From NCBI RefSeq assembly GCF_900625105.1, contig NZ_UYYD01000001.1, positions 620,001 through 684,000 on the forward strand: DNA of 64,000 bases, given 5' to 3'. Below, piece by piece: positions 15,690 through 23,974 of the stretch. The first letter of the stretch is position 1; every line of letters begins with the position of its first letter. The notes beneath the pieces are model-generated. The model worked only from the letters and a program-made list of their open reading frames with translations. It was not told the DNA's origin and did no database searches. The position numbers and the translations under genes were made by a program. Source of the DNA: Agathobaculum sp. Marseille-P7918 (GTDB taxonomy: Bacteria; Bacillota; Clostridia; Oscillospirales; Butyricicoccaceae).

Positions 15690-18098
15690 TTAACGAACGA
15701 CCAGATTGACGATTTTTCCGGGCACAACAATCTGCTTGACCATTTCCTTGCCCGCGATGGCGTTCTTGACCTTATCCTCTGCAAGCGCGGTATCGATTGC
15801 CGTTTGCTTGTCGCAGTCCGCCGGCAGCTTGATGGTGCACTTGAGCTTGCCGTTGACCTGTACGGCCATTTCGACCGTATCCTCGACCGTCTTGGCCTCG
15901 TCATACACCGGCCACGGCGCGATGGAAAGCAGGCCCTCGCCGCCCATCTGCTGCCACAGCTCTTCGGTGATATGCGGCGCAAAGGGGTTGAGCAGCGTCA
16001 GGAAGGTCATATACTCGGCCTTGTTGACACCCTTGTCGTAGAACTCGTTGAGCATGGTCATCAGCGCTGCGATCGCGGTGTTGGCCTTGAGGTTGTCCGC
16101 ATCCTCGCCGACCTTCTTGATCGTGCGGTGCATGAGCACCTCGTGCTGCTTGGAGTATGCGTCGCCCTCCTGCACCTTATCGGCCAGACCCCAGACACGC
16201 TCGAGGAAGCGGCGGCAGCCCTTGATAGACTTCGGGCTCCACGGCGCGGCCTTCTCAAAGTCGCCGATGAACATTTCGTACAGACGCATGGTGTCCGCGC
16301 CGTAGGTGTCAACAATCTCGTCCGGGTTGACGACGTTGCCGCGGCTCTTGGACATCTTCTCGCCGTTCTCGCCCAGGATCATGCCGTGGCTCGTGCGCTT
16401 GGCATACGGCTCCTTGGTCGGCACCACGCCGATGTCGTACAGGAACTTGTGCCAGAAACGGCTGTACAGCAGGTGGAGCGTGGTGTGCTCCATGCCGCCG
16501 TTGTACCAGTCAACCGGCGACCAGTACTCGAGCGCTTCCTTGGAGGCGAGCGCCTTGTCGTTGTGCGGGTCCATATAGCGCAGAAAGTACCACGAGGAAC
16601 CAGCCCACTGGGGCATGGTATCGGTCTCGCGCTTGGCAGGGCCGCCGCAGCACGGACAGGTGGTGTTGACCCAGTCGGTCATCTTGGCAAGCGGGCTTTC
16701 GCCGTTCTCGGTCGGCTCGTAGCTCTCCACATCCGGCAGGGTCAGCGGCAGCTGATCCTCCGGGATCGGCACCCAGCCGCACTTCTCACAGTAAACCAGC
16801 GGGATGGGCTCGCCCCAGTAACGCTGGCGGGAGAACACCCAGTCGCGCAGCTTGTACTGCACCTTGGCGCGGCCGATGCCCTTCTCTTCCAGCCAGGCGA
16901 TCATCGCCGGGATGGCGTCCTTGACCGTCTTGCCGTTGAGGAAATCCGAGTTAACCAGAATACCGGTCTCGTCCTTGGCGGTAAACGCCGCCTTCTGCAC
17001 GTCCTCACCGCCGGACACAACCTCGATGATCTCGCAGCCGAACTTCTTGGCAAACTCCCAGTCGCGGTCGTCATGCGCCGGAACGGCCATGATCGCGCCC
17101 GTGCCGTAGCCCATCAGAACATAGTCGGACACAAAGATCGGGATCTCGCGGCCGTTGACCGGGTTGATGGCGGTCACGCCGTCCAGCTTGACGCCGGTCT
17201 TGTCCTTGTTCAGTTCGGTGCGCTCGAAATCCGACTTGCGCGCCGCTTCCTCACGGTACGCGCGCACCGCGTCAATATTCTTAAGCTTGTCCGCCCACTT
17301 CTCAACCGCCGGATGCTCGGGCGAGATGACCATGTAGGTCGCGCCGAACAGGGTATCGGGACGGGTGGTGTAAACGGTCAGCGTGTCGCCCTCGGTGGTC
17401 TTGAAATCGACCTCCGCGCCGGTCGAGCGGCCGATCCAGTTGCGCTGCTGCACCTTGACGCGCTCGATGAAGTCCACGTCGTCCAGATCGTCGATCAGGC
17501 GCTGCGCATACTTGGTGATCGCCAGCATCCACTGGCTCTTGGTCTTGTGGATGACCTCGCTGCCGCAGCGCTCGCACACGCCGTTGACAACCTCTTCGTT
17601 TGCCAGCACGCACTTGCAGGAGGTGCACCAGTTGACGCTCATTTCCTTTTTGTAGGCCAGGCCCTTCTTGAACAGCTGCAGGAAGATCCACTGGGTCCAC
17701 TTGTAGTAGTTCGGGTCGGTGGTGTTGATCTCGCGCGACCAGTCGAACGACAGGCCGAGCGACTTGAGCTGGCTCTTGAAGCGGGCCACGTTCTTCTTGG
17801 TCACTTCGGCCGGGTGGATGTGGTTCTTGATGGCGAAGTTCTCAGTCGGCAGGCCGAACGCATCCCAGCCCATCGGATACAGCACGTTATAGCCCTGCAT
17901 GCGCTTTTTGCGCGCCACGATATCGAGCGCGGTGTAAGAGCGCGGGTGGCCGACATGCAGGCCCTGGCCGGACGGATAGGGGAACTCGACCAGCGCATAG
18001 AACTTCGGCTTTTCGCTGCCGTTTTTCGCCTCAAAGCAATGCGCTTCGTCCCAGATGTCCTGCCACTTTTTTTCAACCAGTTTGTGATCGTACTTCAA
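15690..18098 (-). CDS. leuS: leucyl-tRNA synthetase
   Basis: The 802-residue class I synthetase that charges tRNA-Leu. The HIGH box appears as HVGH (48-51) after [10 protein letters not shown], and the KMSKS signature lies near 576-580 in [16 protein letters not shown]1 editing domain (about 220-410) and Cys-containing zinc motifs (CTSCKC...CERCG and CEKCGWVP...CPCCGG) are present. Its start is TTG at 18096-18098, with GGGGGA 8 bases before. It is the last gene of the long chain beginning with smc. I see no T-box leader in the 82 bases upstream. Confidence 0.97.
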   Translation of the reverse strand: MKYDHKLVEKKWQDIWDEAHCFEAKNGSEKPKFYALVEFPYPSGQGLHVGHPRSYTALDIVARKKRMQGYNVLYPMGWDAFGLPTENFAIKNHIHPAEVTKKNVARFKSQLKSLGLSFDWSREINTTDPNYYKWTQWIFLQLFKKGLAYKKEMSVNWCTSCKCVLANEEVVNGVCERCGSEVIHKTKSQWMLAITKYAQRLIDDLDDVDFIERVKVQQRNWIGRSTGAEVDFKTTEGDTLTVYTTRPDTLFGATYMVISPEHPAVEKWADKLKNIDAVRAYREEAARKSDFERTELNKDKTGVKLDGVTAINPVNGREIPIFVSDYVLMGYGTGAIMAVPAHDDRDWEFAKKFGCEIIEVVSGGEDVQKAAFTAKDETGILVNSDFLNGKTVKDAIPAMIAWLEEKGIGRAKVQYKLRDWVFSRQRYWGEPIPLVYCEKCGWVPIPEDQLPLTLPDVESYEPTENGESPLAKMTDWVNTTCPCCGGPAKRETDTMPQWAGSSWYFLRYMDPHNDKALASKEALEYWSPVDWYNGGMEHTTLHLLYSRFWHKFLYDIGVVPTKEPYAKRTSHGMILGENGEKMSKSRGNVVNPDEIVDTYGADTMRLYEMFIGDFEKAAPWSPKSIKGCRRFLERVWGLADKVQEGDAYSKQHEVLMHRTIKKVGEDADNLKANTAIAALMTMLNEFYDKGVNKAEYMTFLTLLNPFAPHITEELWQQMGGEGLLSIAPWPVYDEAKTVEDTVEMAVQVNGKLKCTIKLPADCDKQTAIDTALAEDKVKNAIAGKEMVKQIVVPGKIVNLVVR

Positions 18099-18180
18099 CG
18101 GTATTTCCCCCTAAAGTGATTGGTTTATTTTAGGCGCGGTAACGCGGCGGACACACGTTCTGTATCCGCCGCATCCCGTT

Positions 18181-18546
18181 TTATTTTTCCTCAATGCCCA
18201 GGTCGGACAGTGCAACCGGCGTTCCGTCCTTCCACAGGTTCTCCAGATTATAGAACTTGCGTGCCTCGGGCATGAACACATGCAGCACCACGCAGCCGTA
18301 ATCGAGCAGCATCCACTGCGCAGATTCATAGCCTTCGGTATGATGCACGAGCGTTTCATGGTCGTATTTCAGGCGCCATTCCACGTTGTCGGCCAGCGCC
18401 TTGACCTGCGTGGTCGAGGATGCCGAGCAGATCACGAAATATTCGGTCAGCTCGGTCAGCCGCTCTACCTGCAAAACTTCAATTTCCTGCGCTTTCTTTT
18501 CCAGAAGCGCCTCACAAATCGCCTTTACGGTGTCTTTTGCAGTCAA
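18181..18546 (-). CDS. rsfS: ribosome silencing factor RsfS
   Basis: A 121-residue RsfS/Iojap family protein. It binds uL14 on the 50S subunit and blocks subunit joining when nutrients fall. Signatures include EIEVLQVERLTELTEYFVICSASS, a VEWRLKYDHETLVHHTEGY segment, and W-x-L-L-D-Y-G-x-V-V-L-H-V-F. The start is TTG with AAGGAG 8-9 bases before. It sits between the LCP gene and leuS, within the common clostridial nadD-yqeK-lcp-rsfS order. Confidence 0.96.
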   Translation of the reverse strand: MTAKDTVKAICEALLEKKAQEIEVLQVERLTELTEYFVICSASSTTQVKALADNVEWRLKYDHETLVHHTEGYESAQWMLLDYGCVVLHVFMPEARKFYNLENLWKDGTPVALSDLGIEEK

Positions 18547-18568
18547 TTTTCAAACTCCTTCTCTATCA

Positions 18569-20167
18569 TCATGCTTCCGGATCGACCGCAACGTCTCCGC
18601 CGCCGGTCGTGCCGCCGCCCGAAGTCTCTCCGCCGCCGGTCGTGCCGCCGCCCGAAGTCTCCCCGCCGCCGGTCGTGCCGCCACCCGAGGTTTCTCCGCC
18701 GCCGGTCGTGCCGCCGCCCGAAGTCTCTCCGCCGCCGGTCGTGCCGCCACCTGAAGTCTCTCCGCCGCCGGTTGTACCGCCGCCCGAGGTCTCTCCGCCG
18801 CCGGTCGTGCCGCCGCCCGAGGTCTCTCCGCCGCCGGTCAAACCGCCGCCCGAAGTCTCTCCGCCGCTGGTCGTGCCGCCGCCGGACGAACCGGAATCAT
18901 CGTTATAATCCTCGCCCGACGTATCGCCCCAGACATAGTTTTCCGACGGGTCCGACGTATAGTTGCCGCCGCCGCCCGAATAGCTTTCCGGTCCGGAAAC
19001 GATATCGAGTGTGGTGATCGGCTCTTCATACGGGTTAAAGTACTTGTTGACCAGGTCGAGCGTCTCCTGATAATACGGGAAGAAGAACGACAGCCGCAGC
19101 GAAGTGCCCGCCGTACTCATCTGGCCGTAACCCGGCAGCGTGAAGAACTGAATGTTTTCGTTCTTGATCTGCAGCGCCTGCATGCCCATCCAGAGCAGGT
19201 TGCCCGCCGTCAGATCGGTTTTAACGTTCTTGAACACCGCGTCCGCGATATCCGAGATCTTGGTGATGTTCTTGATCTGGAACACCTCGGCCGCCAGTGC
19301 CTTAAGGAATTTCTGCTGATTTTCCACACGGCCTTCGTCGCCGTTGGCATACTGCACGGAATAATCGTTGTTGTGGCGCCAGCGCAGGAATTCCACGACC
19401 TGCTTGCCGTCCAGATGCTGCATGCCGGCATACAGGTCGATATGCAGGTTCTGCGACGGGTCGTCATACTGCATGCGGAACGGCACTTCGTAATCGATGC
19501 CGCCGATCGCGTCTACAATCGCCGCAATGCCGTCAAAGTTGACGATGACATAGTAATCCGGCTTAAAGCCCATGATTCGCTCGATCTCGATCTTGGTCTG
19601 TTCAATGCCCTTGCTCGTACCGTAAGCCGCATTGATCTTGCGCCAAGCCTCGGTCTGGCCGTTGTTGCACATGGTGTCGCGCGGGATGTTCATCACGTTG
19701 ATGGTCTTTTTATTGGTATCCATCGTTGCAACCATCAGCGCATCCGTTCGGGTCTGGTCCTCATCGACCGCGCCGACCACAAAGGTGACAACATCGTCGA
19801 TGCGCGTGCCCGAATTGAGCATACTGCTCACATCGATCTTGTCGCCGTTTTCCTTATCTTTGATGGTGGGGTCGTTTGCCTGCGGCGGACGAATAAAGAT
19901 CGCCGCAGCTGCCGCCGCACAGAGCAACAGCGCAAGCACCACCGCTGTGATAATAATGATCCGCCTGCGTTTCTGGCGCTTGGTCAGCTGTTTTTTCACC
20001 TTGGCGCCCTTTTTGCCCGCAGGTTTCGGAGCGGACTTCGGCGCCTGCTGCACCGCAGATAGGTTCTGCTGTTTTTTCTTGCTCACGGCCTCCGTACGCG
20101 GCGCGCTTTGTTTTTTCGTGCGGTTTGTCCGGCCGCTGTGGCCTCCGCTGCCTCCGAAAAGTTTCAA
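18569..20167 (-). CDS. LytR-CpsA-Psr (LCP) family protein with Gly/Thr/Ser repeat tail
   Basis: A 532-residue wall-polymer ligase that attaches teichoic-acid-like or capsular glycans to peptidoglycan. An N-terminal Lys/Arg-rich cytosolic segment (about 1-68) precedes one membrane helix (69-92) and the LCP domain (about 125-335), with DALMVATMDTNKKTINVMNIPRDT and a later FLRWRHNNDYSVQYANGDEGR stretch. From about 430 the chain becomes roughly eight copies of an 11-residue unit GGETSGGGTTG. TTG start with GGAGG 9 bases before. It lies between yqeK and rsfS. Confidence 0.93.
   Translation of the reverse strand: MKLFGGSGGHSGRTNRTKKQSAPRTEAVSKKKQQNLSAVQQAPKSAPKPAGKKGAKVKKQLTKRQKRRRIIIITAVVLALLLCAAAAAAIFIRPPQANDPTIKDKENGDKIDVSSMLNSGTRIDDVVTFVVGAVDEDQTRTDALMVATMDTNKKTINVMNIPRDTMCNNGQTEAWRKINAAYGTSKGIEQTKIEIERIMGFKPDYYVIVNFDGIAAIVDAIGGIDYEVPFRMQYDDPSQNLHIDLYAGMQHLDGKQVVEFLRWRHNNDYSVQYANGDEGRVENQQKFLKALAAEVFQIKNITKISDIADAVFKNVKTDLTAGNLLWMGMQALQIKNENIQFFTLPGYGQMSTAGTSLRLSFFFPYYQETLDLVNKYFNPYEEPITTLDIVSGPESYSGGGGNYTSDPSENYVWGDTSGEDYNDDSGSSGGGTTSGGETSGGGLTGGGETSGGGTTGGGETSGGGTTGGGETSGGGTTGGGETSGGGTTGGGETSGGGTTGGGETSGGGTTGGGETSGGGTTGGGDVAVDPEA
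18598..18870 (-). repeat. about eight tandem 33-bp units inside the LCP gene
   Basis: Each unit encodes GGETSGGGTTG; copies differ by only a few bases (gtctct/gtttct/gtcccc, gccgccg/gccacc), and the first (N-terminal) unit reads GLTG. Near identity at DNA level indicates recent expansion. Confidence 0.93.
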
Positions 20168-20191
20168 ACGATTCCTGCCTCCAGTATTGTC

Positions 20192-20773
20192 CTATTCGTC
20201 ACGCCAGCGAATCCCCTGCCGGATCATATCGTTGTATGCCGCGATGGTATCGCTGTGTATCAGTTTGCCACGCTCGACCAGTTCGGTCAGCGTTTGGTCA
20301 TAACAATAGAGCAGGGCACGGTCAATGCTCACCCGCGCCAGCTCACGCGCCTTTTCCACTCCGGGAAAATCGCGCGTATCCTCGATGTAATCGGCCAGAT
20401 AAAGGATCTTATCCAGCAGTGTCATACCGTGCTTTCCGGTCGTATGGCAGGCGATCGCGCTGCAGATGTCCTCGGGCATGCCGTATTCCGCCCGCGCAAT
20501 GGCTGCCGCCGTTTTGCCATGCAGCATTTTCGGCTCGCTTTTTTCGACGGTACAGGGTATTATACCGTATTTCTCACATAAATTCAACTGTTCTTGCGGA
20601 GAAAGATGCTTGGTTATGTCATGCAGAATGGCCGCCACCCCGGCTTTTTCCGGATCGCCGCCAAAGCGTTCGGCCAGTTTCCGGGCAGCCCGCTCGCAGC
20701 CGAGCGTATGCTCATACCGGTATCCGTGCAGCCTCGATAGAATCCCTTTTCTCATTTCCTCGTTACACAACAT
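20192..20773 (-). CDS. yqeK: YqeK-type HD-domain Ap4A hydrolase
   Basis: A 193-residue HD-superfamily metal phosphohydrolase. YqeK proteins symmetrically cleave diadenosine tetraphosphate to ADP. The metal site is read as HTLGCERAA (His), LHDITKH (His-Asp) and IACHTTGK (His), with a later Asp in ILYLADYIE. The ATG at 20771-20773 with AAAGGCGGGG before it is chosen; a longer open frame upstream has no similarity. It follows nadD, its usual neighbour. Confidence 0.94.
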   Translation of the reverse strand: MLCNEEMRKGILSRLHGYRYEHTLGCERAARKLAERFGGDPEKAGVAAILHDITKHLSPQEQLNLCEKYGIIPCTVEKSEPKMLHGKTAAAIARAEYGMPEDICSAIACHTTGKHGMTLLDKILYLADYIEDTRDFPGVEKARELARVSIDRALLYCYDQTLTELVERGKLIHSDTIAAYNDMIRQGIRWRDE

Positions 20774-20811
20774 AACTTTTCCCCGCCTTTCTGATTTTAT
20801 ATCGCTTGATG

Positions 20812-21405
20812 TCAATACCCATACAGGTGATTTTTCTCGATATAATCCGCAACCGCAGGCGCAGTATAGCGGCGCAGCGCGCCGCCCTGACGCAGCTCGG
20901 TCGATGAAATGGTCAGGCTGGCTCCCTCCACCAGTTTGATCTCCGCATGCAGCTGCGCGCGCAGGCGTTCCGCCTTGTCCCGCAGCGCCGCCCAGTCGTC
21001 GTCCTCGCGCGCGCACACCGCCAGCGTGCAAAGCTGCGCGATCTCATCCGGCGCGCGCCAGATGCGGTCGAACGAGAGCAGCATATCCGTGCCGACGATC
21101 AAATACAGGTCGGTTTCGCCCCGCGCATGCAGCGCGCGCAGCGTGTCCACCGTATAACTTGCGCCGCCGCGCTCGATTTCCAGCGTATCCAGCTGCGCCC
21201 AAGGGGTGTCCTCGGTCAGCAGACGCACCATTTCGCAGCGATCGGCTGCAGTTGCCGTGTGTTCGGGCAACGCCTTATGCGGCGGAATATTGGTTGGGAT
21301 AAACAGCACCCGATCCAGATCCAGCGCATCCTTTGCCAGCTGCGCGGCATGCAGATGCCCCAGATGCGGCGGATTGAAGGTGCCGCCGAGCATACCGGTT
21401 TTCAT
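20812..21405 (-). CDS. nadD: nicotinate-nucleotide adenylyltransferase
   Basis: A 197-residue NadD making deamido-NAD from nicotinate mononucleotide and ATP. The nucleotidyl-transferase site is GGTFNPPHLGHLHAA (8-22), and the late ISSTELR motif (about 163-169) is the second signature. Its ATG (21403-21405) overlaps the yhbY stop as ATGA, so translation is probably coupled. It is followed by yqeK after 38 bases. Confidence 0.95.
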   Translation of the reverse strand: MKTGMLGGTFNPPHLGHLHAAQLAKDALDLDRVLFIPTNIPPHKALPEHTATAADRCEMVRLLTEDTPWAQLDTLEIERGGASYTVDTLRALHARGETDLYLIVGTDMLLSFDRIWRAPDEIAQLCTLAVCAREDDDWAALRDKAERLRAQLHAEIKLVEGASLTISSTELRQGGALRRYTAPAVADYIEKNHLYGY

Positions 21406-21701
21406 TTGACCAGCACGATCTTTCTCTTGTCCTTGTCGCGCGCCTGCCGGAACACGACGAATTTGGAGCCAATGCACTGCACCGGCTCGGCGCCGGTCGC
21501 TTCGCACAGCGCCTCGGACACCGTGCGCGGGGTGAGCATGGCGCTCTCGAGCACCTTGCCCTTGACCAGTTCGTGCGCCTCGAGCAGCTGGTCGAGCTGA
21601 CGCTCGACCGCGTCGGTCACGCCCTCCTTGCCGATGATGAGCGTATCAGCCAGCGGATTTGCCAAAGCGCGCAGCTGAGCGCGCTGTTTGGTAGTCAACA
21701 T
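21402..21701 (-). CDS. yhbY: ribosome assembly RNA-binding protein YhbY
   Basis: A 99-residue stand-alone CRM domain that binds pre-50S particles. The start LTTKQRAQLRALANPLADTLIIGKEG-type sequence carries the conserved GKEG loop, and the end holds CIGSKFVVFRQ(A)R. Length is standard. Located between rdgB and nadD with a 4-base overlap to the latter. Confidence 0.95.
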   Translation of the reverse strand: MLTTKQRAQLRALANPLADTLIIGKEGVTDAVERQLDQLLEAHELVKGKVLESAMLTPRTVSEALCEATGAEPVQCIGSKFVVFRQARDKDKRKIVLVK

Positions 21702-21728
21702 AAATGAAATTCTCCTGTCTTTTTGGTT

Positions 21729-22301
21729 TCAGATGCGGGTTTTGAGTGCGTCCTTGAGCGCCCGCAGCGCGCGGCCGCGGTGCGAAATCTGGTTTTTGGC
21801 CTCGCCCGGCAACTCGCCGAACGTGCAGCCGTACTGCGGCACGAAGAACAGCGGGTCGTACCCGAAGCCGCCCGCGCCGCGGCTCTCGCGGAGCAGTTCG
21901 CCCTCGCATTCGCCGCGCACGGTAATCTGCTGTCCGTCCGGCAGGATGCACGCGATCGCGCACACAAACCGGCACGCGCGGTCGTTCTGATCCTGCATGT
22001 TCTTCAACAGAAACGCGTTGCGGTCCAGATCGGTCCCCTCGCAGTAGCGCGCGGAATAGATGCCCGGCGCGCCGCCCAGCGCGTCCACGCACAGGCCGCT
22101 GTCGTCCGCGATGGCGGGCAGACCGGTGAAGTCCGCCGCGCTTTTCGCCTTGATGACGGCGTTTTCCTCAAAAGTCTTGCCGGTTTCCTCCGGCTCAGGC
22201 GCGTTTTCGGGCAGCGGCACCACTTCGATGCCGAGTTCGTCCAGAATTTCCGCCATTTCCTTGAGTTTCTTCTTGTTGTGGGAGGCAAGCACAAATTGCA
22301 T
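21729..22301 (-). CDS. rdgB: XTP/dITP pyrophosphatase RdgB (Ham1)
   Basis: A 190-residue house-cleaning enzyme that hydrolyses deaminated purine nucleotides (XTP, dITP, ITP). Family marks: ASHNKKKLKEM at the start (substrate and metal contacts), TFEENAVIKAK, IADDSGLCVDALGGAPG, and GAGGFGYDPLFF...SHRGRAL. The true ATG (22299-22301) shares a base with the rph stop (TAATG). Coupling rph with rdgB is common in Firmicutes. Confidence 0.96.
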   Translation of the reverse strand: MQFVLASHNKKKLKEMAEILDELGIEVVPLPENAPEPEETGKTFEENAVIKAKSAADFTGLPAIADDSGLCVDALGGAPGIYSARYCEGTDLDRNAFLLKNMQDQNDRACRFVCAIACILPDGQQITVRGECEGELLRESRGAGGFGYDPLFFVPQYGCTFGELPGEAKNQISHRGRALRALKDALKTRI

Positions 22302-23026
22302 TACAGGCTCTCCCCCATCACGCGGCTCTGCGCCTTGCACAGACGCTGGCAGCCCTTTTTGCCAAGCGAAAGCAGCTTTTTCAGCTCGGTGTCCGTAAAC
22401 GGGCGGCCTTCGCCCGTGCCCTGCACCTCGATAAACTCGCCCGCCGAGGTCATCACGACGTTGCAGTCCACGATCGCGTGGCTGTCCTCCGCGTAGTTGA
22501 GGTCGAGGATGGCCTCGTCCTCGAAAATGCCGACCGAAACCGCCGCAACCTGCGCGGAAAGCGGCATTTTTTCGATCACGCCTTCGTCCAGCAGCTTTTT
22601 GCAGGCCAGCCACAGGGCGACAAAGCCACCCGTGATGGACGCGCAGCGCGTGCCGCCGTCCGCCTGAATGACATCGCAGTCCACTGTGATCTGGCGCTCG
22701 CCGAGCGCTTCACGGTCGACCACCGCGCGCAAACTGCGGCCGATCAGCCGCTGGATCTCGCTCGAGCGGCCGTCCAGCTTGAGGTTTTTGATGTCGCGTT
22801 TTTTGCGCGTGTTGGTCGCGCGCGGCAGCATGGCGTATTCCGCCGTCACCCAGCCGAGGCCCTTGCCCTCGAGAAAGGGCGGCACCTTATTCTCGACCGA
22901 AGCAGTGCAGATCACTTTGGTGTTGCCCATTTCGACCAGCACCGAGCCTTCGGCGTACATCGTGTAGTTGGTGGTGATTTTCACCGGGCGCAGCGCGCCG
23001 GGGGTTCTTCCGTCAGGTCTCTGCAT
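22301..23026 (-). CDS. rph: ribonuclease PH
   Basis: A 241-residue phosphorolytic 3'-5' exoribonuclease that trims tRNA 3' ends. It has the RPDGR start, [18 protein letters not shown], the [13 protein letters not shown] stretch, [14 protein letters not shown], the phosphate-binding [11 protein letters not shown] loop, and the SVGI...LDLNYAEDS metal region. Its start overlaps the ftsY stop as TAATG and its stop overlaps rdgB the same way. Confidence 0.97.
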   Translation of the reverse strand: MQRPDGRTPGALRPVKITTNYTMYAEGSVLVEMGNTKVICTASVENKVPPFLEGKGLGWVTAEYAMLPRATNTRKKRDIKNLKLDGRSSEIQRLIGRSLRAVVDREALGERQITVDCDVIQADGGTRCASITGGFVALWLACKKLLDEGVIEKMPLSAQVAAVSVGIFEDEAILDLNYAEDSHAIVDCNVVMTSAGEFIEVQGTGEGRPFTDTELKKLLSLGKKGCQRLCKAQSRVMGESL

Positions 23027-23952
23027 TATGCGTTTTCTCCTTCCACAGGCGGCAGGATGGCTTCCAAAAATGCCGCACGGTCAAAATCAATCAGATCATC
23101 GATGCCCTCGCCCACGCCGACGAGCTTGACCGGAACGCCCAGCCCCGCCGAAATGGCGATGACAATGCCGCCCTTGGCCGTGCCGTCCAGCTTGGTCAGG
23201 ATGATGCCGGTCAGGTGCGCGGCCTTGTTGAATTCCTCTGCCTGATGCACGGCGTTCTGGCCAGTCGTGGCGTCGAGCACGAGCAGCGTCTCGCGCGATG
23301 CGTCCGGCAGCTCGCGGGAAATGACGCGGTCGATCTTGGCCAGCTCGTTCATCAGATTGGCCTTGTTGTGCAGACGGCCGGCAGTATCGACGATGATGAT
23401 ATCGCTGCCGCGCGCCTTGGCCGCCGCGATCGAGTCAAACACGACCGCCGCGGGATCTGCGCCCTCGCCGTGACGCACAATATCCGCGCCGGCGCGCTTG
23501 GCCCAAATTTCCAGCTGGTCGGCCGCCGCCGCGCGGAAGGTATCCGCCGCCGACAGCATGACCTTTTTGCCCTCATTTACATACCGGGCGGCCAGCTTGC
23601 CGATCGACGTGGTCTTGCCCACGCCGTTGACGCCGATCACCAGAATAACCGCAGGCTTGCCCGACACGTCGAGCGGCTGGTTCTCCAGCATGTTGTCGGT
23701 CAGCACCTCGCGCAGCAGGTCGCGCAGCTCGGGCGCGGTCGTGATTTTTTGCAGTTTCGCGCGTTTTTCCACCTCGGATACGATCTTCATCGAGGTTTCC
23801 GCGCCCACATCGGACAAAATCAGCGCTTCTTCCAGCTCCTCGAGCAGATCCGCGTCAATTTTGACGAATGCCGCAAATACGTTGTCCAGCGAGCGGTTCA
23901 CCGCGTCGCTCGTCTTTTGCAGGCCCTGTTTGATCTTATCAAATAATCCCAT
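23026..23952 (-). CDS. ftsY: signal recognition particle receptor FtsY
   Basis: A 308-residue SRP receptor GTPase directing cotranslational membrane insertion. It has a short N-terminal region, typical of Gram-positives, and a full NG domain: [16 protein letters not shown]-loop (about 109-123), [28 protein letters not shown] (G3), the G4 [10 protein letters not shown], and [13 protein letters not shown]-like end. It follows smc by 22 bases and precedes rph, with overlap. Confidence 0.97.
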   Translation of the reverse strand: MGLFDKIKQGLQKTSDAVNRSLDNVFAAFVKIDADLLEELEEALILSDVGAETSMKIVSEVEKRAKLQKITTAPELRDLLREVLTDNMLENQPLDVSGKPAVILVIGVNGVGKTTSIGKLAARYVNEGKKVMLSAADTFRAAAADQLEIWAKRAGADIVRHGEGADPAAVVFDSIAAAKARGSDIIIVDTAGRLHNKANLMNELAKIDRVISRELPDASRETLLVLDATTGQNAVHQAEEFNKAAHLTGIILTKLDGTAKGGIVIAISAGLGVPVKLVGVGEGIDDLIDFDRAAFLEAILPPVEGENA

Positions 23953-23974
23953 ACTATACTCCTGTTATCAATTA

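Noticed and set aside
15804-18119. 771-residue plus-strand open frame opposite leuS
   Set aside because: Composition (His/Arg/Val-rich, no motif) is that of an antisense frame in GC-rich DNA; leuS is certain on the other strand.
18099-18180. Inverted repeat GCGGCGGATAC...GTGTCCGCCGC between rsfS and leuS as a T-box or terminator
   Set aside because: No U run follows, and the 82-base gap is too short for a T-box with specifier loop; left as an unassigned hairpin.
18598-18870. Tandem 33-bp repeats as a CRISPR array
   Set aside because: Units are contiguous with no spacers, are in frame and encode a Gly/Thr/Ser tail continuous with the LCP protein.
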